Origin: an uncultured Treponema sp.
GTDB lineage: Bacteria > Spirochaetota > Spirochaetia > Treponematales > Treponemataceae
Reading direction: 5' to 3'
Assembly: GCA_905372235.1 (NCBI GenBank)
Contig: CAJPOF010000010.1
Span: 1 to 49,371, forward strand
DNA length: 49,371 nt
Shown here piece by piece: positions 34,215-42,335 of this stretch. The notes below the pieces were generated by a model. That model saw only the letters and a list, made by a program, of their open reading frames with translations, had not been told where the DNA came from and did not search any database. Made by a program: the position numbers and the translations under genes. The number at the start of each line of letters is the position of its first letter. Within the stretch, counting starts at the first letter, position 1.

Positions 34215-34819
34215 AAATCTTCGCCGTCTTCGTCGCCGGGATTTCCTTCTTCCAGTTTTGAAGAAATGTCGCTGGGCATAAGTTTAAGCAAAGCCGACCT
34301 TTGAAGGAAAAGCACCACAAGGAAAATTCCTGCCAGTATGAATATCACCGGAAGAAGGAAAACCATAATTTCCCCAAGCGGCATTTTTATTATTCCGAGC
34401 GAAAAAAGCAAAAGGAAAACGCCTATCGTAAAAAGAAAAATCGCGGTGTAGTCGTATGAAAGATTGAACTTGTTTTTCTTTATCCTTCCTGCAAAAAAAA
34501 GCGAAAGCGATGTAAAAAGAATCATCAAAGGCCAGAGTTTCCGCAACGGAAGCGGAAGAATTTCTCTTGCGCTCACAAAAAGAAATATTCCGTTCATCGA
34601 AAAAAGAAGTCCCATGAAAAGTTTGAACGAAGTCCTTGAAAATCCAAGAAAAATGTACAGGAACACGAATCCCGCAAGCGAAATCATGGCGGAAAGCACG
34701 CTAAGAAGAACCTGCTCGTTGTTCCCCATAAAACCCACCATCGCAAGAATTCCCGAAAACATAAGCAACATTCCTACAGCGAGCATGGCGTTCAGATGCT
34801 TTTCATTAAGATTTTTCAT
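34211..34819 (-). CDS. Polytopic membrane protein of unknown function
   Basis: A 202-aa protein with about seven hydrophobic segments (AMLAVGMLLMFSGILAMVGF, LSVLSAMISLAGFVFLYIF, LFMGLLFSMNGIFLFV, LWPLMILFTSLSLFFAG, AIFLFTIGVFLLLFSLGI, IMVFLLPVIFILAGIFLVVLF) and a short acidic tail. I do not recognise the family. ATG 34819 is chosen because GAGG lies 8 bases upstream; an in-frame upstream extension to 34879 would run through the promoter. It is coupled to the following TPR gene by a 4-base overlap. Confidence 0.8.
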   Translation of the reverse strand: MKNLNEKHLNAMLAVGMLLMFSGILAMVGFMGNNEQVLLSVLSAMISLAGFVFLYIFLGFSRTSFKLFMGLLFSMNGIFLFVSAREILPLPLRKLWPLMILFTSLSLFFAGRIKKNKFNLSYDYTAIFLFTIGVFLLLFSLGIIKMPLGEIMVFLLPVIFILAGIFLVVLFLQRSALLKLMPSDISSKLEEGNPGDEDGEDL

Positions 34820-34843
34820 TTTAAACCTCTCATGCAACGTAAT

Positions 34844-34873
34844 AGAATACACCATTATGCCTTGTCTTGCCAA
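34844..34873 (-). promoter_or_regulatory. Putative promoter of the 34819 membrane/TPR gene pair
   Basis: Minus-strand TTGGCA (34868-34873), 18-base spacer, TATTCT (34844-34849). Its -35 overlaps the plus-strand -35 TTGCCA (34867-34872) of the divergent lipoprotein gene almost completely. Confidence 0.5.
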
Positions 34874-34895
34874 TAACAAAAGTCCGTGCTAAATT
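34867..34895 (+). promoter_or_regulatory. Putative promoter of the 34901 lipoprotein gene, leaderless spacing
   Basis: TTGCCA (34867-34872, five of six consensus bases), 17-base spacer, TAAATT (34890-34895), then 5 bases to the ATG. No Shine-Dalgarno is present. Confidence 0.55.
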
Positions 34896-34900
34896 GTGGC

Positions 34901-35971
34901 ATGCAAAGAAAACTTTTTTCGAAAATCGTTTTTTTTTCCCTTGCGCTGACTGTTGTTCCTTTTTGCTCGTGCGGCGCAAAAGTCGAAACCAAACCGGATC
35001 TGAAAAAGGCGGAAAAGATAAAAAAAGACCAGGAATCCCTTGCCGAACTTCTTAAAAACGATAATCTTGATTCGGTTAGCCGGTATGCGATAATAAACCA
35101 GATGGCGAACAACATTATGAGCCTTGACGAAACCCAAGCGCTCATCCTTTTTCTTACTGACTGGGTAGAAGAAAACCCCGACGACATCTACAACGCATAC
35201 TGGCTTTTGATGACGGCGTATGCATACAAGTCGCAGAAAGCCGAACCCATAGCCGAATATTATTTTGACAGAATTCTAAGAAACTGTGCGGATCTGCTTG
35301 TAAGCGGAAAATCCATACACCTTATCTGCCTCCAAAACCTGATTCAGATAAGCAAGACATCGCACAACAGGATAAAATATTTCAACGAGCTTATAAACCG
35401 CTTTCCTGCAAACGTAAGCATAACGGAACTATATCTTCGTCTGGCTTTGGAATACGAGAACGAAAGCGAATGGGACGAAGCGTTAAAGGCGTACTCTATC
35501 TTTCTTGCACAACCGGACGCCTCCACAATCCAGATTTCGGGAGAACCGAACGCATACAAAAAAGCAAGACAGATTGTAGGATTCAGCAATTCCGCAAAGG
35601 ACTGGACTTCCGAAAGTCTTTCGGGGCTTGAAGAAAAGGTTAAAAACGCAATATCGAACTACGATTGGTACAGCCTTGACAAATACAAGGCAAAAGTGAA
35701 TTTCTTTTCGATGTCATGGAAGCAGGACGAAATGGATCCGAACACCCAAGAGGCGTTCTCGATGCGGAATTTCATGCACGGACAAAGAATAAGGTTCAAC
35801 AAGGAACTGGACTCAGCCTCGAACTCAAACGAAGCTTACCTAAGGACATGGGGCTGGAGCAGTTATGTTCCCGTGTGGTATTTATATTTCCGCAAAGTGA
35901 ATTTTCCGCTTGACCCCGACCTTAACGGAAACTGGGAATGGGCGGGAATTTACATGGGAGAAAAACTCTAG
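34901..35971 (+). CDS. Putative lipoprotein with TPR-like repeats
   Basis: A 356-aa protein. The N-terminus (MQRKLFSKIVFFSLALTVV) leads to PFCSC, a loose spirochaetal lipobox with Cys22 or Cys24 as the lipidation site. The mature part is helical, with TPR-like units (LRLALEYENESEWDEALKAYSIFL), and the C-terminus is Trp/Tyr-rich (WGWSSYVPVWYLYFRKVNF). ATG 34901 is preferred over an in-frame ATG at 34886, which would put a cysteine-containing hydrophilic peptide before the signal and lies inside the promoter. It precedes the lytic transglycosylase gene by 40 bases, suggesting joint work on the cell wall. Confidence 0.82.
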   Translation: MQRKLFSKIVFFSLALTVVPFCSCGAKVETKPDLKKAEKIKKDQESLAELLKNDNLDSVSRYAIINQMANNIMSLDETQALILFLTDWVEENPDDIYNAYWLLMTAYAYKSQKAEPIAEYYFDRILRNCADLLVSGKSIHLICLQNLIQISKTSHNRIKYFNELINRFPANVSITELYLRLALEYENESEWDEALKAYSIFLAQPDASTIQISGEPNAYKKARQIVGFSNSAKDWTSESLSGLEEKVKNAISNYDWYSLDKYKAKVNFFSMSWKQDEMDPNTQEAFSMRNFMHGQRIRFNKELDSASNSNEAYLRTWGWSSYVPVWYLYFRKVNFPLDPDLNGNWEWAGIYMGEKL

Positions 35972-36011
35972 CCGAAAATCAAAGGCATTTTCAGGAATCC
36001 GGAAAATAAAA

Positions 36012-36908
36012 ATGAAAAAATCCATATCATTTTTTTTAATCGTCTGCGTTTTTTTTCTTGGAACGCCCCTATTTCTCTTCGGGAAGCAGAATAACGGAGT
36101 CAGGTACAAAGAAATCGGTCTGAACGGCGTAAACAAAGAAGTCGTAAAAATCCTAAGAAAAAAGTACCTTACCGTCCACAGAATATGGCTTTACAAAACC
36201 CTTGACGACGCGGAGCCTTACAGAATATACGTCAGGAACGAAATCGAAAAACGGAAAATGCCCAAAATCTTGGAATATCTTCCCGTAGTGGAATCAAACT
36301 ACAATCCGACAGCAAAATCAAAATCCGGGGCGACCGGAATGTGGCAATTCATGAAAAACAGCGTGCATCCGTTCCTTGTGTGCAACGAATACGTGGACGA
36401 GCGGCTTGACCCGTGGAAATCCACCGACGGAGCTTTAAGAAAACTGAAGGACAACTACAACACATTCGGGGACTGGCTTTTGGCAATAACGGCATACAAC
36501 TGCGGAGTCGGGGCGTTAAAAAAAGCGATAAGCAAGGCAGGCTCAAAAGATTTTTGGTATCTTAGGGAACACAAATACCTTAGCGAGCAGGCTTCAGGCT
36601 ATGTTCCAAAACTTCTTGCAATCGCAGATGTTGCGGAAAACGCAAGATATTACGGAATCACGATGCCTACCGCAAGAGATGCGAACGGAAAAACCATCGA
36701 AATGAGAGCCGGAAAATTCGACTACGTAAAAGTAAAAGGCTCGGTCTCTCTTAATTGGCTTTCCAAGGAACTAAGGATAGACAAAGACGAACTTTACGCC
36801 CTGAATTCAAGCCTTGTAAAAGGAGTTACGCCTCCGAAAGCGGAATACAGAATCCGGCTTCCCGAAGGAATGGGCGAATACGCACGGTACATTCTTCAAA
36901 GGCTTTGA
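36012..36908 (+). CDS. Lytic transglycosylase (SLT/MltD type)
   Basis: Cleaves peptidoglycan glycan strands in the periplasm. The 298-aa protein has a signal peptide (MKKSISFFLIVCVFFLGTPLFLF) and an SLT domain with catalytic Glu94 in LPVVESNYNP, followed by KSGATGMWQFM and ITAYNCGVGAL. This is the classic ES...GxxQ/W...AYN pattern of family 1 enzymes. The C-terminal 50 residues (FDYVKVKGSVSLNWLSKELRI...NSSLVKG...YRIRLPEG) resemble a LysM peptidoglycan-binding module. ATG 36012 has GGA upstream. Its TGA directly abuts the stop codon of the convergent OmpA-domain gene. Confidence 0.92.
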   Translation: MKKSISFFLIVCVFFLGTPLFLFGKQNNGVRYKEIGLNGVNKEVVKILRKKYLTVHRIWLYKTLDDAEPYRIYVRNEIEKRKMPKILEYLPVVESNYNPTAKSKSGATGMWQFMKNSVHPFLVCNEYVDERLDPWKSTDGALRKLKDNYNTFGDWLLAITAYNCGVGALKKAISKAGSKDFWYLREHKYLSEQASGYVPKLLAIADVAENARYYGITMPTARDANGKTIEMRAGKFDYVKVKGSVSLNWLSKELRIDKDELYALNSSLVKGVTPPKAEYRIRLPEGMGEYARYILQRL

Positions 36909-38243
36909 CTAAGACCAGTCCCTCTGAATGTAAGTCGCCCTCGGTCTTGCCGTTATGTCCACGCGCCTGTTCTGCGCCCTGCCTTCTTCCGTGTCATTCG
37001 GTGCGACCGGACGGGTAGCTCCGTAACCCTTGTAACTGAAAAGACTTTCCGGAACACCTTCAGAAACAAGAGCCTTCAGCACCGTTCTTGTTCGTTCTAT
37101 CGAAAGATTCATTTCGCCTACGGGCTTTCCAAGGTCTGCCGTATGCCCTTCGACAAGAATGGTGAACGAATTGTCGGAAACTATCTCTTTTAGGATTTCA
37201 GCAATTTTTCTGATTCTTGGAAGCTCGTCGGGAAGAAGGGTGCTTGAGTCCGGGAAAAATTTCAGGTCGACGGAAAAAACAATTCCTCCGATGGAATCAT
37301 TCACGTCTACGTTCGGCACTTTGTTCTCATAGATGTATTTTTTGACCGCCTTGTAGGACGCATAGTACGACTTGTCCTTTTCCGGGACTTTTACGTCATA
37401 GACAAGATTTTTTCTATCCAAAAGGATAACGACTTTTCCTTCGCGCATAAGATTTTTGTTTTCGCTGAGCGCAAGGATTTTCCATGCATCTCTTTTCCTT
37501 ATCACGGGATCGGCTCTGTTCCGCCCATATATTCTGAACGCCTTTATGTACAAAGGGTCAACGCCTATTCGGTCTTCGAACAGCGAAAAATCGTCGGAAC
37601 TTTCATAATGAGCTATTCCGATTTTTCTAGCCGTATCAGGCTCGACCATGTTTTTTTCAAAGACAAGATTCATATCTTCGTCCCAAATCTTCGGGAAAAA
37701 ACACGGATACGCTTCGCTTGAGGTGTATTCTCCGTGTACCGGAAGAGTTCCCCTGGCGTCGATTATTATTCCGGAATAGGCTCTTGTGGAGACAGCCTCG
37801 ATGGGCGGCTCAAGAGAATACGGATATTTGTGCTTGACAAGTTTGCTTGAAATAGAATCCAGGATGATTGTGTTCGTGGTTGAAAGCGTTTTTCCGTCAT
37901 GAGAAAAAAGTTCGGGAGTCTGATGTCCGTTCTCTATTATCCTGGAAATCTGCTCCAGCGTTATAGTCTCATCGTCGATAAAATCTCCAAGATAATTCAT
38001 CGAATCAACATAAAGCGAAAGAATAGGATTTTTCAGCAAAGACGGCATTTTAAGCCTTATCATGCCGGTCGCCGTGTTCTTTCCCGACGGCATCTGAAGT
38101 CCTGCGGTCTTCATGTCAAGAAAAAGCTCGGAAGTAAAATCTTTCGTTATCCAGTTCACCCTGCTCCTTGAAGAAACAGCACCTTGAGAGAAAATCGGAT
38201 TAAAGACAACAAGCAAAAACGAAACAAGAATAATTTTTTTCAT
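36909..38243 (-). CDS. OmpA-domain envelope protein
   Basis: A 444-aa exported protein: signal peptide (MKKIILVSFLLVVFNPIFS), a large unassigned N-terminal part (residues about 25-300) and a C-terminal OmpA-like domain (residues about 310-435). That domain contains LVEGHTADLG, LSIERTRTVLKAL, YKGYGATRPVAPNDTEEGRAQNRRV. The peptidoglycan-contacting Asp and Arg appear present, but the GHTAD segment has one residue more than the usual GHTD. The arrangement recalls the T. pallidum Tp0624-type proteins, a comparison I make from memory. ATG 38243 has AAGG upstream. Adjacent to a transglycosylase, it likely links envelope layers. Confidence 0.88.
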   Translation of the reverse strand: MKKIILVSFLLVVFNPIFSQGAVSSRSRVNWITKDFTSELFLDMKTAGLQMPSGKNTATGMIRLKMPSLLKNPILSLYVDSMNYLGDFIDDETITLEQISRIIENGHQTPELFSHDGKTLSTTNTIILDSISSKLVKHKYPYSLEPPIEAVSTRAYSGIIIDARGTLPVHGEYTSSEAYPCFFPKIWDEDMNLVFEKNMVEPDTARKIGIAHYESSDDFSLFEDRIGVDPLYIKAFRIYGRNRADPVIRKRDAWKILALSENKNLMREGKVVILLDRKNLVYDVKVPEKDKSYYASYKAVKKYIYENKVPNVDVNDSIGGIVFSVDLKFFPDSSTLLPDELPRIRKIAEILKEIVSDNSFTILVEGHTADLGKPVGEMNLSIERTRTVLKALVSEGVPESLFSYKGYGATRPVAPNDTEEGRAQNRRVDITARPRATYIQRDWS

Positions 38244-38311
38244 AGGATTCGCCTTTCATCATTTTCGGAAGTTTTTACGTATCAGTTGAACAGAATCCGC
38301 TCGATACGGAC

Positions 38312-38339
38312 AAAAAAGGCGCACCTAAAAAGATGCGCC
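38312..38339 (-). terminator. Rho-independent terminator of oadG-oadA-oadB
   Basis: GGCGCA (38318-38323) and TGCGCC (38334-38339) form a 6-bp GC stem with a 10-base loop. On the minus strand it is followed by six T. It lies 22 bases after the oadB stop codon. Confidence 0.85.
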
Positions 38340-38361
38340 AAAATCTACCTCACAAAAAAAA

Positions 38362-39789
38362 TTAGTGTCCGTATGTGCTGATAAATACACCGGCAGCAAT
38401 CGCCGTTCCTATCACACCGGAGACATTAGGTCCCATAGCGTGCATCAGAAGGAAATTCGTAGGTTCAACAGACTGCCCGACCTTGTTAGATACCCTGGCA
38501 GCCATAGGCACGGCAGAAACTCCGGCAGAACCGATAAGCGGATTTATCTTTTCCTTCAAGAAAAGATTCATGAATTTCGCCATAAGAACACCGCCAGCCG
38601 TGGCAACCACAAACGCGAGAAGACCAAGGATGATTATTCCCATCGAGTTCATGTTAATGATTTTTTCAGGGGTCATCTGGCTTCCGACGCCAAGCGAAAG
38701 CAGAATGGAAACGATGTTCATAAGTTCGTTCTGAACTGTTTTTGAAAGCCGCTCCACGATTCCAATTTCTTTTATGAAATTTCCGAATGCAAGCATTCCG
38801 ATAAGAGGAGCAGCAGGCGGAAGAAGAAGAATCGTAATCACAAGAAGCGTCAACGGGAAAAGCACTTTTTCCGCACGGCTTACTTCCCGCAACTGGCTCA
38901 TCTTTATGCGTCTTTCCTTGTCTGTGGTCAAAAGTTTCATTATAGGCGGCTGAATCATAGGAACAAGCGCCATATAAGAATACGCCGCGACCGCAATCAC
39001 CGCCATCATTTCCGGAGCAAGTTTTGCCGAAAGGTATATCGATGTAGGACCGTCCGCGCCTCCGATTATGGCAATCGCGGATGCCTGGAGCATATTGTAG
39101 TCAACATTCGGAAGCATATTCATAAGAGCCACCCCGAACAGCGTAGCGAACACGCCTATCTGCGCAGCACCTCCAAGCAACGCCATCTTAGGATTTGCGA
39201 TAAGAGGACCAAAATCCGTCATCGCACCGATTCCCATAAACACAAGCATTGGGAAAAACTCGTTTCCGACACCAGCCGAATAAATTATGTGCAGCATGCC
39301 ATCGGGAGCATCTCCCATTCCCGCACCGGGAATATTCACAAGAATTGTTCCAAATCCGATAGGAATCAAAAGAAGAGGCTCGAAATTCTTTGCAGCTCCA
39401 AGGTAAACGATAAGAAAACCAATCAAAAGCATCACAAGTTTCTGCCAGCCGGGAACAGTTTTTCCGGCGAACGGATCGATGGATTTTGCTTTTTCCACGA
39501 CAGCCTTTTCAGCCATATCTTCCGACCGATTTTCCTCGGATTCCGTATGAATTATCTTGTAGATGCCCGTGTTTTTTCCGACATTTTTCAGGAATTCCGA
39601 GACGGAAATTCTAGGAACGTTTTCACTTCCCTCGACAATCGCAGTGTTCATGTTCCTGAACGAAGCGACCTCTTTTCCCTTTTCCGCAAAAACAGTGCTT
39701 CCAAAAGAAATTACAAAAGCCGCCATGACGAACACGCAGGTTACAAGGAATATCCGTTTTATATTCTCTCTATTATTCAACATTTCCAT
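38362..39789 (-). CDS. oadB: Na+-pumping oxaloacetate decarboxylase, beta subunit, with N-terminal extension
   Basis: Membrane subunit that decarboxylates carboxybiotin and exports Na+. The core starts near residue 115 (WQKLVMLLIGFLIVYLGAAKNFEPLLLIPIGFG) and carries the family motifs IIGGADGPTSIY, with the sodium-linked Asp, and GSAGVSAVPMAARV, to the end at residue 475. The first 110 residues are extra compared with the classical Klebsiella subunit: a signal-like TM (FLVTCVFVMAAFVISFGS) and a polar segment with many charged residues. ATG 39789 has GAGG at good spacing, so the extension appears translated. Last gene of the operon, 18 bases after oadA. Confidence 0.95.
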   Translation of the reverse strand: MEMLNNRENIKRIFLVTCVFVMAAFVISFGSTVFAEKGKEVASFRNMNTAIVEGSENVPRISVSEFLKNVGKNTGIYKIIHTESEENRSEDMAEKAVVEKAKSIDPFAGKTVPGWQKLVMLLIGFLIVYLGAAKNFEPLLLIPIGFGTILVNIPGAGMGDAPDGMLHIIYSAGVGNEFFPMLVFMGIGAMTDFGPLIANPKMALLGGAAQIGVFATLFGVALMNMLPNVDYNMLQASAIAIIGGADGPTSIYLSAKLAPEMMAVIAVAAYSYMALVPMIQPPIMKLLTTDKERRIKMSQLREVSRAEKVLFPLTLLVITILLLPPAAPLIGMLAFGNFIKEIGIVERLSKTVQNELMNIVSILLSLGVGSQMTPEKIINMNSMGIIILGLLAFVVATAGGVLMAKFMNLFLKEKINPLIGSAGVSAVPMAARVSNKVGQSVEPTNFLLMHAMGPNVSGVIGTAIAAGVFISTYGH

Positions 39790-39807
39790 AAAAACCTCAA
39801 AATCCGA

Positions 39808-41931
39808 TTAGCTCAGCTCAGCCACAACCTGACCGCTGGAAATCTGGCTTCCGGCGGAAACAAGGAAATGCACCTTTCCTGAAGCGCCTGCCTTTATTTC
39901 CAGTTCCATCTTCATCGATTCGATTATGAGAATCGTGTCCTCGGCAGAAACGGAAGCACCTTCTTCAACAGCATGGCGAAGAGCCACCCCGGCAACCGGA
40001 GCTTTTACGGGAGTTCCGCCGTTTGAAGCAATATTTTTCGGCGCAGGAGCTGCAGCAGGGGCTGAAACCGGAGCCGCCGAAGTTGCCTTGGAAAGTGTTT
40101 GTGCGGCAGAAGATGCGACTTGCGATGCGGACGAACCGCCTATGGTCGCAAGTTTCTGACCGTTTGCGACTTGAACGCCAGGCTGTGCAACGAACGAAAT
40201 TTTTCCGTCACACGGAGATTTTACCTCAAGTTCCATTTTCATTGACTCAAGGACGATTACAGTCTGCCCTTTTTTCACGGAAGCCCCGTTTGAAACTTCA
40301 AAGCGAAGAAGCGTTCCTGCTACAGGAGCTTTTACGTCCTCGCCTGCCGAAACGTTGGAAGCCGGGGTGGCATTTTTTTGCACTGTAGGAGCGGCTTTTG
40401 CACCCGAAGAACCGAACGAAACGTCGTAGGAAACTCCATTCACGCTCACGCTCATGCTGTCCCCGGCAGGACCTGCTGTAACATCGTATGAAGAACCGTT
40501 TACGGTTACAGTGTAAGAGCCCCCTTTGTTATCTTTTGGAGATGCCGACTCAGGTTTCTTTGCAAATGTAGATGCCGCATCGACAGGACCTTTTGAACGT
40601 TCCGCAAAGAATTTCGGAGCGACATTAGGGAACATCGCATAGGTAAGAGCGTCCTCGTCAGAGCCGTCGCCTCCGTTCTTCTTGGATTCTTCAAGCATTT
40701 TGTCCCATTCAGGCGCAAGCAAATCGGCAGGGCGGCATGTGACCACCTCATCCATCTTGTTCTGCTCGAGAGCCTTCTTCACAAGTTCGGGATTCGCATC
40801 GGCAGGCAGTTTTCCAAAACGTCCTGTAATAAGATTCCTGAAATCCTGAGTCATAGCGGTGTAACGTCCCATAAGAACGTTCATAACCGCCTGCGTTCCC
40901 ACAATCTGGGAAGTCGGGGTTACAAGCGGAACATAGCCTGCGTCCTTGTGGACTTTCGGAAGTTCCTCAAGCACGGCATCCATTTTTCCGCCCGCCCCCT
41001 GCTGTTTCAGTTGGCTTTCAAGATTTGAAAGCATTCCGCCCGGCACCTGGGAAACCAAAATGCGGGTGTCCGCTCCAAGAAATTTTGATTCAAGGGAAGA
41101 ATAGTGTTCCCGAATCTCTCGGAAATAAGCCGCAAGTTCAAGCAAAGCCCTTGTGTCAAGTCCGGTGTCGTATGGGGAATCCTTGAGCATTTCGACTACC
41201 GTTTCAGTAGGAGAATGGCTTGTTCCCATCGACATGGAAGAAATCGCAGTATCCAAAATGTCCGCACCGGCTTCCGCCCCCTTCAAGAGGGTCGCAACAG
41301 AAAGACCGGTGGTCGCATGAGAATGGATTTCCACAGGAAGATCCACCTTTTCTTTTATTGCCTTTACAAGCTCATAGGCTACATAAGGTTTCAGAAGACC
41401 CGACATATCTTTTATGCAGATAGAATCCGCCCCGAAATCTGCATATGTCTTTGCAAGTTCCGCATATTTTTCTACAGTATGAAATGGGGTTACCGCATAG
41501 GAAATTGCCATCTGCACGTGTTTTCCTGTTTTTTTCGCAGCTTTTGTGGCGCATTCCATGTTCCGAGGGTCGTTACAGGCATCAAAAATACGGAAAACAT
41601 CGATTCCGTTCTTGGCTGCAGTGGCGACAAATTTTTCAACCACATCATCCGCATAATGACGGTAGCCCAAAAGATTCTGCGCTCGAAGAAGCATCATTAT
41701 CTTTGAATTGGGCATTGCCGCATGAAGTTTTCGAAGCCTGTCCCACGGGTCTTCGTTCAAGAATCGGATGCAGGAGTCGTAAGTCGCTCCACCCCATCCT
41801 TCCACAAATTTGTAACCGATTTTATCAAGCATCGGACACGCCGGAAGCATATCCGCAGTAGTCATTCGTGTGGCGTGAAGACTCTGATGAGCATCACGTA
41901 TCGCAAGTTCTGAAATTCCAACTTTAGCCAT
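39808..41931 (-). CDS. oadA: Oxaloacetate decarboxylase alpha subunit with two biotinyl domains
   Basis: Cytoplasmic carboxyltransferase that moves CO2 from oxaloacetate to biotin. The TIM-barrel carboxyltransferase domain (residues about 1-300) shows RDAHQSLHATRM, RAQNLLGYRHYADD and the metal-ligand motif EIHSHATTGLS; the PYC/OADA helical domain follows to about 460. Then come two complete biotinyl domains, each with ESMKMELE: the biotin lysines are Lys565 and Lys674, 109 residues apart and separated by an Ala/Pro/Ser hinge. OadA normally has one. The total of 707 aa is about 110 above the usual length. ATG 41931 has AGGAGA upstream. Confidence 0.95.
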   Translation of the reverse strand: MAKVGISELAIRDAHQSLHATRMTTADMLPACPMLDKIGYKFVEGWGGATYDSCIRFLNEDPWDRLRKLHAAMPNSKIMMLLRAQNLLGYRHYADDVVEKFVATAAKNGIDVFRIFDACNDPRNMECATKAAKKTGKHVQMAISYAVTPFHTVEKYAELAKTYADFGADSICIKDMSGLLKPYVAYELVKAIKEKVDLPVEIHSHATTGLSVATLLKGAEAGADILDTAISSMSMGTSHSPTETVVEMLKDSPYDTGLDTRALLELAAYFREIREHYSSLESKFLGADTRILVSQVPGGMLSNLESQLKQQGAGGKMDAVLEELPKVHKDAGYVPLVTPTSQIVGTQAVMNVLMGRYTAMTQDFRNLITGRFGKLPADANPELVKKALEQNKMDEVVTCRPADLLAPEWDKMLEESKKNGGDGSDEDALTYAMFPNVAPKFFAERSKGPVDAASTFAKKPESASPKDNKGGSYTVTVNGSSYDVTAGPAGDSMSVSVNGVSYDVSFGSSGAKAAPTVQKNATPASNVSAGEDVKAPVAGTLLRFEVSNGASVKKGQTVIVLESMKMELEVKSPCDGKISFVAQPGVQVANGQKLATIGGSSASQVASSAAQTLSKATSAAPVSAPAAAPAPKNIASNGGTPVKAPVAGVALRHAVEEGASVSAEDTILIIESMKMELEIKAGASGKVHFLVSAGSQISSGQVVAELS

Positions 41932-41943
41932 TCTTATTTTCTC

Positions 41944-42225
41944 CTATAATTTCAATTGTTTGTCATGGACAGCAGCGGCAATCGCAGCCACAATCTGAAC
42001 ATCATCGCCGTAGGAAACGGATTTTTCCGAATCTTGCGCCGCAATGACACCGCCCGAAGAATTTCCTTTCTTCGCAAGAGTTTTTTCCTCATCAAGTTTC
42101 AATGCGTGAACAAGCAACCTTAAAAGGTTCATGCACAGAATCAAAATTATTATGAAGGAAAAAACGACTGCCATACCCAGCAAAGTCAAAAGTCCGCTTT
42201 GCCCAAGCATTTCTAATATTGTCAT
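41944..42225 (-). CDS. oadG: Oxaloacetate decarboxylase gamma subunit
   Basis: A 93-aa small membrane subunit that assembles alpha and beta and may bind Zn2+. One N-terminal TM (LLTLLGMAVVFSFIIILILCMNLL) is followed by a polar linker and a C-terminal helix (DVQIVAAIAAAVHDKQ) typical of OadG. It is first in oadG-oadA-oadB, with oadA starting 12 bases after its stop. A GGGGG Shine-Dalgarno lies a few bases before ATG 42225. Confidence 0.9.
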   Translation of the reverse strand: MTILEMLGQSGLLTLLGMAVVFSFIIILILCMNLLRLLVHALKLDEEKTLAKKGNSSGGVIAAQDSEKSVSYGDDVQIVAAIAAAVHDKQLKL

Positions 42226-42279
42226 ATGACCCCCGTTTACATAAGCGACTTTACATTTTTTTTGAAAATGTCATTTTAA

Positions 42280-42307
42280 ATTATACGCAATTACTCAATA
42301 TTTTCAA
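42280..42307 (-). promoter_or_regulatory. Putative oadGAB promoter
   Basis: Minus-strand TTGAAA (42302-42307), 16-base spacer, perfect TATAAT (42280-42285). It gives a leader of about 48 nt to the oadG ATG. Its -35 box overlaps the plus-strand -35 (42301-42306) of the divergent gene. Confidence 0.65.
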
Positions 42308-42329
42308 TAGATTATATTTTCGCTATACT
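42301..42329 (+). promoter_or_regulatory. Putative promoter of the 42336 membrane gene, leaderless spacing
   Basis: TTTTCA (42301-42306), 17-base spacer, TATACT (42324-42329), then 6 bases to the ATG at 42336. No Shine-Dalgarno. Confidence 0.5.
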
Positions 42330-42335
42330 GAATCC

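Noticed and set aside
42219..42335. A 39-residue N-terminal extension of the 42336 membrane protein
   Set aside because: It would overlap the oadG start and cross both divergent promoters, and the extension is hydrophilic before a clean membrane start.
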